25,896 bases of DNA from Haplosporangium gracile (GCA_015499985.1 JAAAUF010000002.1:161791-187686), one strand, 5' to 3'; shown: positions 1-9,960, counted from the first letter of the stretch. Notes: generated by a model not told the origin, from the letters alone. Made by a program: numbers and translations.

Positions 1-201
1 GGGGTTGGGGGGCATGCCGCTGTACTGCTGAGGAGGGGTGCCAAAGGGCGATTGTTGAGGTGGGGGCAGTTGAGGAGGTTGGTATTGATGGTTCTGGTTG
101 TTATGCTGGCGAGGGGATGGTGCTCCATTAGGAGAATTGGGGTGGATCATCATCTCGGGGGCTTCGAAGGGGTTACGAGTCGCGGTAGGGCTGAGAGGAC
201 G

Positions 202-250
<49 letters not shown>

Positions 251-1358
251 TGCTGAGGCTGCGAACGAGGGCTGCCATTCATAGGGCGGTTCAACTTTAA
301 GGGCACAGCCTCTTGACCCTCACTCCTCATATCAGGGATTCCACCCGCAGAGCCCGCAGATTTCGTCAACGACTCCTTATCCTGATGCACCCCACCTCCC
401 TCCTTTGAATGCCCACCCTTCCCAGCCATTGACCGCGAAGTACTATCCTTCCGGTCCTCCGCCACACGACGCCGATGGCGGCACAAAAAGCACATAGCAA
501 AGGCCATCAGGACTACAATCACACCTCCAATAATCCCACCCAATGCACCCGCCGACAGGCCACCGCTTGACCCTGTAGGAGGGTTGGTAGAGGGGTCAGT
601 GGGAAGGGCGACGCCGCCGTTGGAGGTTCTTGTGCTAGGAGGAGCAGTGGTTGTGGTGACGATACGGAGAGGGATCCAGAATTGACGAGAGCTTTCAATG
701 TTCTTCTGGCCCGGGAGGACTCCTGAGTAATCCGCATAGAAACTGTGCTGTTTACGTGGTATTAAATGAAGTAAAAGTAAAACAATAGAGAAACAATAAG
801 ATGTGCAGGAGGCGAAAAAGGAAGGGGAAAATGGCGTTAGAGATGGGATGAGGTGGACAAAAGGGATAAACCCCCCCGGTCATTGTTCAGTTCGTTCGTG
901 CCTGAAAAAAAATAAGCGAAATTACATTTTTCCACTACCAACATCATCCAACAAAGACAAGAAAAGGAAAGAGAAGGTATGTTTGTGCTTCTTACATTTC
1001 CACCAGTAACATCAGCAGGAATCTGGACTCGAAGTTCCAATAGGGTCTGGGCAACATTGTCCTGAATGTCGTATCGTTGACCGGTCTGGGCACGAAGTTG
1101 AAGGTCAAAGGGTAGGGTGTTAGCTGGGACCGTCCCAGCAGTCGGGGCCGGTCTGATGGTCCAGGTCAACGCCACAAAGTCGCCCGGGCGGAAGGTCGAG
1201 TTAAGGGGTGGGGAGGTGAATGCGATCTCGCCGGTCGTTGTTGCTGCCAGAGTTGAAAGGATAATGAAGCAAGCTAGAATCAATTTGTTTAGAGTCAACT
1301 TTTCATTGCCCCTTGCCGTTGTTGATGTTGGTGGGCGACGCTGTTGTTGTATCGTCAT
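1..1358 (-). CDS. Type I membrane protein with Kre9/Knh1-like ectodomain (C-terminus beyond window)
   Basis: Two exons are visible: 1358-996 and 747-1, with a 248-nt intron (GTAAG donor at 995, AACAG acceptor). The reading frame is kept across the junction. A hydrophobic signal (LILACFIILSTLAATTTG) is followed by an extracellular domain opening IAFTSPPLNSTFRPGDFVAL, which resembles the fungal Ser-Thr-rich Kre9/Knh1-like cell-wall domain. A Ser/Thr/Gly stretch and one transmembrane helix (GALGGIIGGVIVVLMAFAMC) follow, then a basic stop-transfer (RHRRR) and a long Gln/Asn/Pro-rich cytoplasmic tail still open at the window edge. At least 370 residues are present. The ATG at 1358 is preferred because it leaves a 20-residue n-region; an in-frame ATG at 1430 is possible. 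The likely role is cell-wall or surface sensing (inference). The membrane topology is well supported; the family name is moderately supported. Confidence 0.75.
202..249. repeat. CTGGTT hexanucleotide repeat, coding Gln-Asn
   Basis: Seven perfect CTGGTT units and one imperfect unit lie inside the cytoplasmic tail of the minus-strand membrane protein. They encode alternating Gln-Asn dipeptides. Length variation here would change the tail without shifting the frame. Confidence 0.9.
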
Positions 1359-2315
1359 GGCTGTGTTCCTCCACTTTCTTTTTGGCTGGTTATGTGCTGA
1401 GTGTATTGGATGTGGTTGAGTTGGTTCCACGGTTCTTGTTATTTTCAGTCGACTGCTTGATGCTTTGCCTCTCGTTTTTTTTTCTCCACTTATTTGTCTA
1501 TTGTTAGATAGAGGGATGGGTGATGGGTCGAAATTGCATTAAGCGTTAAACTCTCATACGAATCTTGGATGGTTTGATTCGTTTCTCTTTGAGAGGAGAG
1601 GAGAAGAGAGGAAAGAGAAAGGTGAGATGGATGGTAGTTTTGAGAAAGAGTATGGTGGTTGTCGAGGAGGAGGAGGAGGACGACGAAGTTTTGTTCTTGT
1701 CGAGGTAAGGAGAGAAGCGAGAGTAGAAAGTTTTGATGATGGTGTGTTGGGGTGCGGTGGAGGCGGACGGAAGAATTAGTGAGTGAGGATCGAGGGTGTT
1801 AGAAAGAGAGACGGACCTGGACCCCTTAGTTTGTGTGATACAGATTGCTTGTCGAATTATTGAGAGAGAGGGGAAGTAAGCAGGGGTATTGTTGTTTGTT
1901 TATGCTAGTGTATGAGAGATTGTAGAGTGGGGAGAGAGAGTGGCGATAAGGAGGAATGTGAGTGGAAGAAGTAGCAGAGAAGGAAAGGAAGGAAGGAGAG
2001 TGTAGAAGCAGAAGAAGAAAGGACGAAAATGTAAGAAGTGCTGAAGAAAGAAGAAAAAGAGGTGATGATTTGACCGAGAAGGACAGTCCTTTTTGGGTTT
2101 GAGATGCCTGTAATGATATCCCTTTGTTCTCTTTGTCCGACATGAAAAGCTCATTTATTAATTTCAAGCTGCAAAGCGAGCGACGCATTTAAACCGTTTT
2201 GTGAAGCGGGAAATAGGACAAGGTAGCTCGACATTGAACCTTGTTCAAGTGAGCCCACCTCACTTTGAATAAAAAAAAAAAGGTGCCCAGAGAGTGAATG
2301 AGAAGAGAGGAAAGG
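1359..2315. promoter_or_regulatory. Upstream region of the 1-1358 gene, purine-rich on plus strand
   Basis: No convincing gene. The plus strand is rich in GA tracts (around 1590-2050), so the minus strand, which is the coding sense for the adjacent gene, is strongly pyrimidine-rich, as in the leaders of the other genes here. Open frames in this stretch encode only Ser/Leu/Phe runs and are probably compositional. No clear TATA box was assigned. Confidence 0.4.
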
Positions 2316-2350
2316 AGTCCAGTCCAGTCAAGTCAAGTCAAGTCAAGTCA
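2316..2350. repeat. AGTCM pentanucleotide tandem repeat
   Basis: Seven units of AGTCC/AGTCA run in tandem, reading TGACT on the other strand. The repeat is intergenic, and a poly-A tract follows it directly. It looks like a simple microsatellite. Confidence 0.85.
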
Positions 2351-2409
2351 AGACAAAAAAAAAAGCTCGTCTTAGCCTACAAAAGGGCCAATTGAAGGCG
2401 AAATAAAAA

Positions 2410-3090
2410 ATGGTCTGGGCTGGTCGTGGATTGAATCGCCACATCTGGTTGCTGTACGCCATCAAGGACAAGGAGATAGCAAGATCATTCTTCCAGCCCC
2501 CAACAATGATGTGTTCTTCGTACTCTTTTCTTCGCACGCGTAAACAGAAGACCACAAACACGACAAGACAAGAGTAAAAATGTAATAGTAAATGGTAACT
2601 CGATACCCGCTCACCGGGTTTCTTAAATACTTCATGCAATCAAAAAACATAGCAACCAGGATTCTGAGCGCATCTGTCTAATTAGATTGTAATACTTCTC
2701 AATGAGACCGCAGATGCATCATTAGTAAAACAAGCGGCCAACAAACTAGCTGCATGCCTATCCATGGGAGGATTTGAAGTCTGGCGTTGAAATATTTCTG
2801 ACTTTGGTCTTATCGATCCTCGATGAAGTAAGATGTTATCGATTGATGAGAAAACCACAGGCACAACTAACTTTTGTACTCAATCGTGACGATGGTGCAC
2901 CTTGATCTGGGACTCCTCATCATCCTACCCGCTCGCTTAAATTGTCCAATTGACCGCCCAATTTCTCTATTACTATTTGCGTCGTACAAATCTCAGAAGA
3001 AACTAATAGGTGATGTTGGTCACAAAAATAACGCCATGTTTTTTTCCAACCCTGTTCTCCTTTTTAGCCCTTACTAGTAATGTAATGATA
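2410..3090 (+). pseudogene. Possible decayed coding fragments, family unknown
   Basis: Three short plus-strand stretches read like protein but are broken by stops and frame changes. They are 2410-2577 (begins MVWAGRGLNRHIWLLYAIKD), about 2697-2790 (contains ANKLAACLSMGGFEVWR), and about 2813-2905 (contains FVLNRDDGAP). No intact exon chain joins them and no domain was recognised. They could be remains of one old gene or transposon, or chance open frames. The call rests only on amino-acid composition and is weak. Confidence 0.2.
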
Positions 3091-3212
3091 GGATGAGGAT
3101 GACAGGTCTGGATAAATTCGAAAAGATTGGAGCTGGAGCCTTTTGCCCAATTAGAGATCAGAGCTGAGGTTCATCAATTAGAGAGAGAGCGTCCTCTCTT
3201 TCAACCCTAAAA

Positions 3213-3497
3213 ATGAATATGGCGGATGGAGTGTGGATCAAGTTTTTCGTACAGCCGAAATACAACGAGCAGGAGGCTGCTTGTTTTTCATCGCTGGAGG
3301 GGGTACGTATCTCAGCGCCCGATGCTGGCGTTAACTGACCTTGACAGCGTCTCATGGAATGGAATGCAGATCTCCTCCTCCTATTTGGCGGAAGGCAGGA
3401 GAGAGGTCTCCAGCTCTCAAAACAAGATTATTTGGTTGCTCTGTTTGCCCCTCGTTTAACATTAGGCCGAAATCGTATTTCTATTTTTTGTCCTTAG
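3213..3497 (+). CDS. Candidate small spliced protein, 79 aa, unknown
   Basis: Exon 1 is 3213-3302 and exon 2 is 3348-3497, separated by a 45-nt intron with a GTACGT donor, an AACTGAC branch-like site and a TTGACAG acceptor. The join is phase 0 and gives 79 codons, opening MNMADGVWIKFFVQPKYNEQ and continuing with RLMEWNADLLLLFGGRQERG. No domain, signal peptide or obvious membrane helix was recognised. The splice signals are better than chance, but the intron is much shorter than those of the conserved genes here. It may be a small lineage-specific gene or a surviving fragment of the decayed sequences just upstream. Confidence 0.35.
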
Positions 3498-3921
3498 TCT
3501 TTCGGAGAAATACAACGATGGGGTTTTTAAAAAAAAAAAAAAAAAAATAGAGATGCAACCAACTCCTTGTTCTGCAAACGTGTGCATCTTATATCTTTTC
3601 TAACCTTCTTCTTTTAGTTTCTACAATACATTGCATGAGATGACAGGAAAGAGGGTGCAGTGCATGGCCCTGGCTCACTTCACTTCATTGACACATTGCC
3701 ACTCAATGGGATGAAAATAGATAAAATGTATAAGTATCATTGAAAAAGATATATGCATGCGTAAACTACAAAACGGTTTGTTATTTTTCGGAGAAGTTGA
3801 CCTTGTGTGTTTTTTGTATTTTCATTTTCCTTCCTCTTCTCATTATTTTGACATCAAAACGCACAAAAAAAAAAATATCTTCCAAAAACTAGGGACAAAG
3901 TAGGTCACCAAGTGCGTTCAT
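3498..3921. other. Intergenic, no gene seen
   Basis: AT-rich spacer downstream of the minus-strand MARVEL-type gene. It has a poly-A run near 3530-3547 and a second near 3865-3875. Nothing else was recognised. Confidence 0.6.
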
Positions 3922-4327
3922 TCAAGACCATTCGTCGTGCCGGCGATTGTGCCATTGAATCGTGTACGAATCGCCATGCAACGAAGCCTTATCCACGCCA
4001 CTACTACGATCAGTCTCATCCTCATCCTCTCCCTCCGGCTTCGTCATCTTGATACGGGCAGGAGGATTGCGTGCAGGGACCGAGGATGCTGGTTGAGGAG
4101 CCACGGGGGCCGCGGGTGGAGGCATAGGTCCGCTGTTCCAGCCCTGACCAAAGAAGGTTGACAGACGTGCCGAGATGGAAGGTGCAATTGAGTTTGTCGA
4201 AGCCTTGCGGACCAAACCACTTCCTCCTGCTCGTGCTCCTGCTCCACCTCGTGGTACCACCACTACCTGCTCCTGATCCTGTGGGTGTACTTGCTGCCGC
4301 TGCTGCTGCTGCTGCTGTTGCTGTTGC

Positions 4328-4358
<31 letters not shown>

Positions 4359-6152
4359 GCTGTTGTTGTTGTTGTTGCTGGCGTCGTTGATAATGCTGTC
4401 GGTAACTGGAAGAGGACGCTTGACCAAGATCACCTTGAACTCCTCCTTCATCGTCCGTAGAAGTCCTGAACTGGGAAGCAATCGGGGTCACAAACGCCGG
4501 GCGAGACTCCATGGCTTCCTCCTCCTCATCTGCATAGTATGATAACCGATTCTGTGATCCACGTCTACCACCACCACGAGCCTTGTTGCCGTTACCAAGT
4601 CCAATCTTGAGATCAAACTCCTCCTCAGACATCATGTTGACTCCACCCTTGGCAAGAGACCCTTGCTGTGGCTGGTGTGCCCACCCATCATCCTCACCCC
4701 ACCACCAAAGCCCCCTCTCGATAGTCCCACAGACAATCACCACCGCAATCGGGATCCACAATAGAAAGACAACTGCGTCTAGCACAATCGCCGTATTGAC
4801 GCCACGACACTGTACTGTATATCCGCTGCTCTGACCTGCTGGATACGGCGATTCTTTGCAATTGGTCTTGGCCCCTCCAGACTTGTTAGAAGCAAGAATG
4901 ATCCAGCTGAAAAAGTTGAGGATGGTCAGGATGACGGATATGGCGATCGTTGTTGATTGGGTGACAGGATGATTGATGATCCGAGGGAGAAGTTGTTGTT
5001 GAGGTTGGCGGGTTAGGAACGGGCAGAGGGATTGCCACAGTGCTGCGATCGTTGTTCCTACCGTCGCCACTAGGACTATTTTGTCGAAAAGGAAATAATA
5101 AATAGGTAAATAAATGCGAACAGACAGCAAAAATGTGTCCACAGTCCGATGAAAAGAAAGGAAGGAAAGAAAGGAAAGAAAGGAAGGAAAGAAAGGAAAG
5201 AAAGGAAAGAAAGAAGGAAAAAGTGGCGTGGGAGGGAGTGTAATAGCACGTTTTCAAGTCTTACAGAAGGTATATGTCGCATTTGCAGGGGGGGCAGGCT
5301 CAAGCTTATTCCTAACAGCACCAAACCAAACCAGATACATTCAAAGACAAAGAGGAAGGAAAACGGATAAAGAACGATAACGGTCGAAGGAACACAAGAA
5401 GTCGCGTTAGTAAACTGGGATTCGGCAAGGAGTGATGAGCTGTGTCATATATCGCAAATACTAGAGGAGAGAAAGGGATGTTTGTAGACCCTTTTTCTTT
5501 ACCGAAATGCGTAGGCGGGCATCATGGAGAGCCAGGCCATGGTCCCAAAGAGCGCCAACAGACCCCAGAGCAGCTGGAGCCGAGGCACGGTCGCCATTCT
5601 CATGACGCGCCTTCGGAAGAGCTTTGCCTTTGTGTACTCTGCCGCAGGGGTTGTTGTGTCGACGGTGGAGGTTGTATCGGTTATTGCGTGGGCCTCATTG
5701 CTGTGTGGTGTGGTATCGGTGGTATGATAGGTTGGGCCATTTAGGGTGTGGAGTTGTTCTCCTTCGTCTCCTTCTGAGTATTGTTGATGTGCATGGTTCT
5801 CAAGGTTTTGGTCTTGGTACTGTTGCTGGTGGTGCTGTTGCTGGTACTGTTGTTGAGGTTGTTGGTCTGGGAGGTACTGGAGATGACTGGAACTGCTCGA
5901 GTCCACTTGACTTCCTTGATCACTGGTTGCCAAGTTGTGCTCGGACACGACTTGGAACTGCGGCTGCAAGTGCTGTTGCTGCTGTTGTTGTTGCTGTTGG
6001 TCGGGTGAATGAGGTGTAGGAAAGGTTACTTGCGGTTGGGCAGAAGGCGAGCGAGTTGGCGAGGACGACTGTTGTTGAAGGGGATTTGACGGTGTTGAAA
6101 AAGAGGACCCTTCGTCCTCTGAGTGAGACGGATAGACTGGTTCGGAGGACAT
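3922..6152 (-). CDS. MARVEL-type four-TM membrane protein with Gln-rich N- and C-terminal tails (616 aa)
   Basis: Three exons: 6152-5503, 5311-5265 (47 nt) and 5075-3922. Introns are 191 nt (GTAAAG donor, GCTGTTAG acceptor) and 189 nt (GTAAGA donor, AAAATAG acceptor), and both joins keep phase. Each large exon alone looks like a separate protein. Joined, they give a roughly 190-residue Gln/Ser-rich cytoplasmic N-terminus, then TM1 (192-215, LQLLWGLLALFGTMAWLSMM), a short loop from the small exon with a possible N-glycosylation site (NAT), TM2 (about 233-254), TM3 (276-295), a loop with two cysteines (305, 322), and TM4 (328-348). The acidic, Ser-rich C-terminal tail carries 27 consecutive Gln (465-491). 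Helix spacing and the Cys-containing third loop fit the MARVEL fold of fungal plasma-membrane proteins; the exact role is unknown. An alternative exon-3 acceptor three nucleotides downstream (CCTAG) is also in phase. Confidence 0.7.
4300..4380 (-). repeat. Polyglutamine tract (27 codons, mixed CAG/CAA)
   Basis: An uninterrupted run of 27 Gln codons lies in the cytoplasmic tail of the MARVEL-type protein. CAG and CAA are mixed, which usually stabilises repeat length. Further Gln codons flank it on both sides, separated by single Arg codons. Confidence 0.95.
5157..5222. repeat. GGAAA/GAAAG microsatellite inside an intron
   Basis: Tandem GGAAAGAAA-type units fill about a third of intron 2 of the MARVEL-type gene. 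On the sense strand this is a long TTTCC pyrimidine tract. Open frames across it are artefacts of the repeat. Confidence 0.85.
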
Positions 6153-6813
6153 TTATTGGCTCAGTTTCTTCTTGACAGGGTTTATCAGTCAGTCCTTCGA
6201 GCGTCTCGTTGGATTTTTATCGATGGCACAAAAAGTGGGTCGTGGTTGTTGTGTGCCTAGAATCGGATGTAGGTTGGTTGATGGATGTGAAGAGATGCAA
6301 GAGAAAAAAAGGTATGTGTAAGAGGACAAGGCAGTCGTCAAAGAAAAAAAAAAAAGAATGAGTCAAGGGTGAAAGGTGGGTGTAGTCTTTTTAACTATTA
6401 CTCTCTGGTGTCAGTTTCTTTGCCGAGTTGATTTGCGGGAGTAAAAAAAGGGCGATGAAGAAGACTGCGACAAAGAAAAGGAGAAGAAGGGTGTGTTTGA
6501 ATGATAGAAAAAGCAAAAGAGAGTAGCGAAAGTGACAGCAGATAGGGGAATAAGAAAGACAAAGAGGGCAGTAAAAAGGAAAGAAAGCAGGGGCTTGAGT
6601 GAGAAACAAGAAACAGGGAGTAAGGGAGAGTCGGGGAGTAAGAGAGAAACAGGGACTAAAGAGAGACACACACATGTAGCAATAGCGCGCCGTCGAAGGT
6701 CAAAGGAAGGCTCTCGTGTCATTCCTTTTTTGCAGTTATCGATCAATTCATTAGACCCGAATTGGATACGACTAGTACGGCGGGGAAGGGCGGGACCACT
6801 AGTCAAGGAAGCG
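6153..6813 (-). promoter_or_regulatory. Leader/upstream region of the MARVEL-type gene
   Basis: No gene seen. The minus strand is rich in pyrimidines, with repeats of CTCCCTGTTT type around 6600-6660. If the TATA element at 6814-6823 is used, this stretch would be a 5' leader of roughly 630 nt, possibly with an unrecognised leader intron. Confidence 0.35.
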
Positions 6814-6823
6814 CTTTTATATA
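6814..6823 (-). promoter_or_regulatory. TATA box candidate for the MARVEL-type gene
   Basis: The minus strand reads TATATAAAAG, a near-ideal TATA element. It lies about 660 nt before the MARVEL-type start codon and about 30 nt beyond the stop of the decayed nuclease gene. Function is inferred from sequence only. Confidence 0.35.
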
Positions 6824-6854
6824 GTGGTTGGTGGTGGTGGTTTGAGATGAGTGT

Positions 6855-7616
6855 TCAAGTTTTGACCCAGCTCAGGGCAGCACGACCGATGTTGTACGCC
6901 CAGTTATGATTACGGTCACGCTGCAGGTTGCAGCCACCGCGCTGCACAGACCGAAGCTCAAACAGCGTCTGGTCTGAATGACACTGACCGCATATCTGGT
7001 TCGTCATGAACTAGTTTGCCGACACCATCAAATAACCAGACGCCTCCGCCTAGTAACAAAGTTCAAAGGAAGATGGATAAAGAGAGAAAGAGAAGAAATA
7101 GAAGTAAAATAAGGCGGCCGCAACTTTGGGGAAGAAAAATAACATATTCTTACCCTGATCTTCATGCGGCGAAAGAACTGGATGTGTTTGGTAGGGCCAC
7201 CTGAGAGTGAACAAACTGACCCTCCCCGGCAACAATCAAAGGACGAGGAAGCTTGGAGCCTGAGATCCACTTGCTCTTGTAACCGAGGAGGGAGAGGAGT
7301 CTGTCGATGACCTTATTGAGAGTGGCCTTTTGCGCAAGCTTCAAGGACCTCACATTCTCCTTGTATTGGAAAGAGCCATAGAACCGACGCAGTGGACGCG
7401 CCACTCGGACAATGGGAAAAATATGGGCTTCTGTCGACTCTTCCAACGCAGACCAGACATCCTCGTCGCTCTCGTTGTTGTCACTGTGCGGCTCATCATC
7501 ACTGTCGTCCAATGACTCGTGATTGTTGAATCCATGCCAATCCTCCCTTCTTCTTTTCCTCCTCTTCTCTTCGTCCTTTTCTGACTCAGCTAACAAAAAC
7601 TCCCTCTTGCCCGTTT
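6855..7616 (-). pseudogene. Fanzor/TnpB-type RNA-guided nuclease relic, C-terminal half
   Basis: The 3' end encodes a TnpB/Fanzor-type zinc ribbon and RuvC-III motif: ICGQCHSDQTL, then VQRGGCNLQRDRNHNWAYNI, then stop at 6855-6857. The Asp of QRDRN matches the RuvC-III catalytic Asp. Upstream, across a 104-nt intron (7153-7050, GTAAGA donor, TTACTAG acceptor), come GGPTKHIQFFRRMKIR and, further on, RPLRRFYGSFQYKENVRSLK and RPLIVAGEGQF, which match the order seen in fungal Fanzor proteins. Three lesions are visible. A frame change falls between GEGQF and GGPTKH near 7200-7210. A TAG at 7011-7013 sits where an acidic residue is usual (VSAN-stop-FMTNQIC). The third zinc Cys is Arg. The family assignment is from motif recognition, and pseudogene status follows from the lesions. 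Confidence 0.65.
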
Positions 7617-8932
7617 AGATGGCTGCCATCTTCGTGACGTTCGTTTTCGGGGTGGCGGCTCTCTTGCTGGTCGCTTTGGGGACAGCTTTCTTGTTGGTCG
7701 ATTTGAACATCTCCTTCTCTGCCTACTTCTTATTAGCCTTCTCTTTCTCTGCCTTCACCTTTTCCTCCTCGGATCAATCGTCCATATATGAACATGGCCA
7801 TCATATACGCGTAGGCTTGTTGACCCCTAATTGAAAACACCAAAGATGAGTTTAAGTTAGGGTCGAAATAAGTTTTAGCATTGGTGCAACATCTTTTGGG
7901 TGTGTCATAGTGAAGGGTTTCTTACCAAAACTGTCGTGGCCTTGCGATCCAGAAAAAAACACAATATCCAGAATATCCTTGTAAACAACGTCATTTTGTG
8001 GTTGTTCGTAGTTATTGAGAAGTACCTCTAGCCGTGGCCTCTACCAATGTTACACAAAATCACAAATCAACAGAAGCACTTATTAGCATTCGCTCTCACT
8101 GTCATTAATAAGGGTTTCAATCTTTGACATGTTGCGGCGTATAACCAAATGTGCATGAGCTGGAGGGCAGGTGTGTAACGAAATACGCTCTGATCCGATT
8201 CGAAATCAAAGATTTCAGAGTCTGAAACCCCCTATTGTTGGGATATTAGTGCTGAAACTAACTCATTATCGGCTGTGTATACTTACTGTATACTGGGTTT
8301 GACACCAGCCTTGTCGTCTAGGCTCCTGGTTTCATTTTGACCTACTCCTCCTCCAGTTTTGGACCGTTATCGCTCTCTTTCTCCTTCCCCTTGTCCTTCG
8401 CCGCGAAAGCCTCAATTTCGGGTTCTACGATAATCACATCAATATCGATATGAAGATCGTTCAACTTGACGTTGTCCTTGTTGGTATTGTCCTGTTCTAT
8501 TGTACCCTACTTTTTGCTCGGCAAAAGAATCTCTTGTTCTAATCATAATACAACCAAGGTCATGAAGCGTGTTGGTTAGCAGCACTTTTTACAAGGATCA
8601 TCCTTATGAGAATTGTTTTGAAACGACTTAGCAGAGGTACCTCGGTATCCGTCCGAGATTTGGTGGCTATTGGTGCCTTGGGAGACTTTCTTGGAGGAGG
8701 TTTGCGATCGCCGTGGTGTTCAGAAGGCTATAGAGTCATAGAAGAGCGTAGATCTTAGTCTATCATCGGCATATGTTCCATACTATTGTTTCAAAAGGTG
8801 CCATCTGTAGGTAAAGCTGAACTGTACCTTCGCTGTTCACTTGCTCTCAGTGTCCTTGTGGGCACCCGAGTCGCCTTGAACTTCCAGCGGCCTTTTCTTT
8901 GTTGAAGGCGTTCTGTTGGGTTGATGCGACAT
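7617..8932 (-). pseudogene. Decayed 5' part, probably of the same Fanzor-like gene
   Basis: An ATG at 8932 opens a short frame (MSHQPNRTPSTKKRPLEVQG) that stops after 31 codons. Coding-like pieces then follow in changing frames: KPPPRKSPKAPIATKSRTDT (about 8705-8645), NDLHIDIDVIIVEPEIEAF (about 8465-8410), and NNYEQPQNDVVYKDILDIVF (about 8020-7950), the last ending at a GTAAGA donor at 7925. An acceptor at 7827 leads into VYDGHVHIWTIDPRR, where the ID may correspond to the RuvC-I Asp region. A Lys/Glu-rich linker with an in-frame TAG and TAA then joins the frame of the nuclease relic. The direction, the splice remnants and the shared frame at the junction suggest a single gene. N-terminal fragments alone would not identify the family. 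Confidence 0.35.
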
Positions 8933-9960
8933 GGTGGTTGTGAGAGGATAACGGTTGTGTATATGTATTTTGAGTGTATGTGTTGTTTACTCTGTGTGTA
9001 GGGTGCAAGTGACAGTTTATGGTGAATATAAGGACGAAGTGAGGCGATAGGAAGGGAGGAGAGGAGAGAGGAGAGAAGAGAGGAGAGAGAGAGGGAAAGA
9101 GTGGCAAGGGAAAGGATAGACCACGCAAGCGAAAAGGCATCACCTCGATGGACTGATCAAAGGAAAAGTTTTCAGAAACGATGCCAAGATACGACAGATC
9201 AGTGGATGGACGGATTACCCATGTAAAAAAGTGGTACACATTCCATAGCTATGGCTCAATTGTGATACATGGTTCGCCTCCTCTCTTGACTCGCTTGCAT
9301 ATTCTTTGTCTTGCTTTGAGTAGCAGAGTGTACAGTTTTATTTATTGTTCCAAGTATGGGCCTAGGCACATTGACCTATAGTCATGAATGTCGTCTTTGC
9401 ATCTGTCCTTCTCATTCTTTCCACTTTCTCAAGCCATGACGCTTCCGTTGCAATAGTATTTTTTCTTTTTTCTCATCAGCTCCAATTTTAGAGGATAGAA
9501 AGTCTACATGTATTTGTCCCGCAAAGCATTTCTTTCATCTTTTATTTTTATTTTTTTTTCTCATGCCGCCACCAAACAATGAATGCGAGAAAGAATTTAG
9601 GAGCGACAGCCCTCCTTTTTTCATTCCTTTCTTCAAGCGCATACTTCTCTATTTCCCCCTTTTGCAATTGCTCGTTAGACCATCGCCTTCTCTGTTGATC
9701 GTCTTCCGTGTTATTCTCTTTTTGCTGTTCAAGTATCGCGTCCTCATCATCTCTTCCCATATCGTTTGTCAATTCCCTCGTGCTCTAGTGTCTTTTTTAT
9801 TTTTTTGACTCTGTGCACTCTTGAATCGAATGGATTGAAGGGGGGCGTTTTTTTCTGTCCATGGTAACCTTCTCCAATCATTAAAAAAAAACAAACTATT
9901 CCTACCATAAATACGCACAAAAAATTTCGACCGGCCTATTTGTCCGTCCGCTAGGTGTAC
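8933..9960. other. Intergenic, no gene seen; GA-rich block at about 9050-9110
   Basis: No coding sequence was supported. The block around 9050-9110 is nearly pure GA (GAGAGGAGA units). Sequence around 9180-9560 is AT-rich with scattered T runs. Open frames here are Ser/Phe-rich and compositional. Confidence 0.5.

Noticed and set aside
1826..2188. Minus-strand 120-codon frame of Ser/Leu/Phe
   Set aside because: Arises from a pyrimidine-rich leader; no domain and no plausible start context.
2380..2450. tRNA-like stretch on the minus strand (GATTCAATCC near a T run)
   Set aside because: The T-arm stem does not pair properly and no acceptor or anticodon stem was found.
4158..4460. Plus-strand frames of Ala/Val/Leu runs over 4158-4542
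   Set aside because: They are the complement of the polyglutamine tract of the minus-strand gene, not separate genes.
3922..6152. Two separate genes, a tail-anchored Gln-rich protein and a three-TM protein
   Set aside because: The splice phases and the completed four-TM topology favour a single three-exon gene.
6391..6806. Minus-strand Leu/Phe/Ser-rich frames that look like membrane helices
   Set aside because: Compositional product of a CT-rich leader upstream of the MARVEL-type gene.
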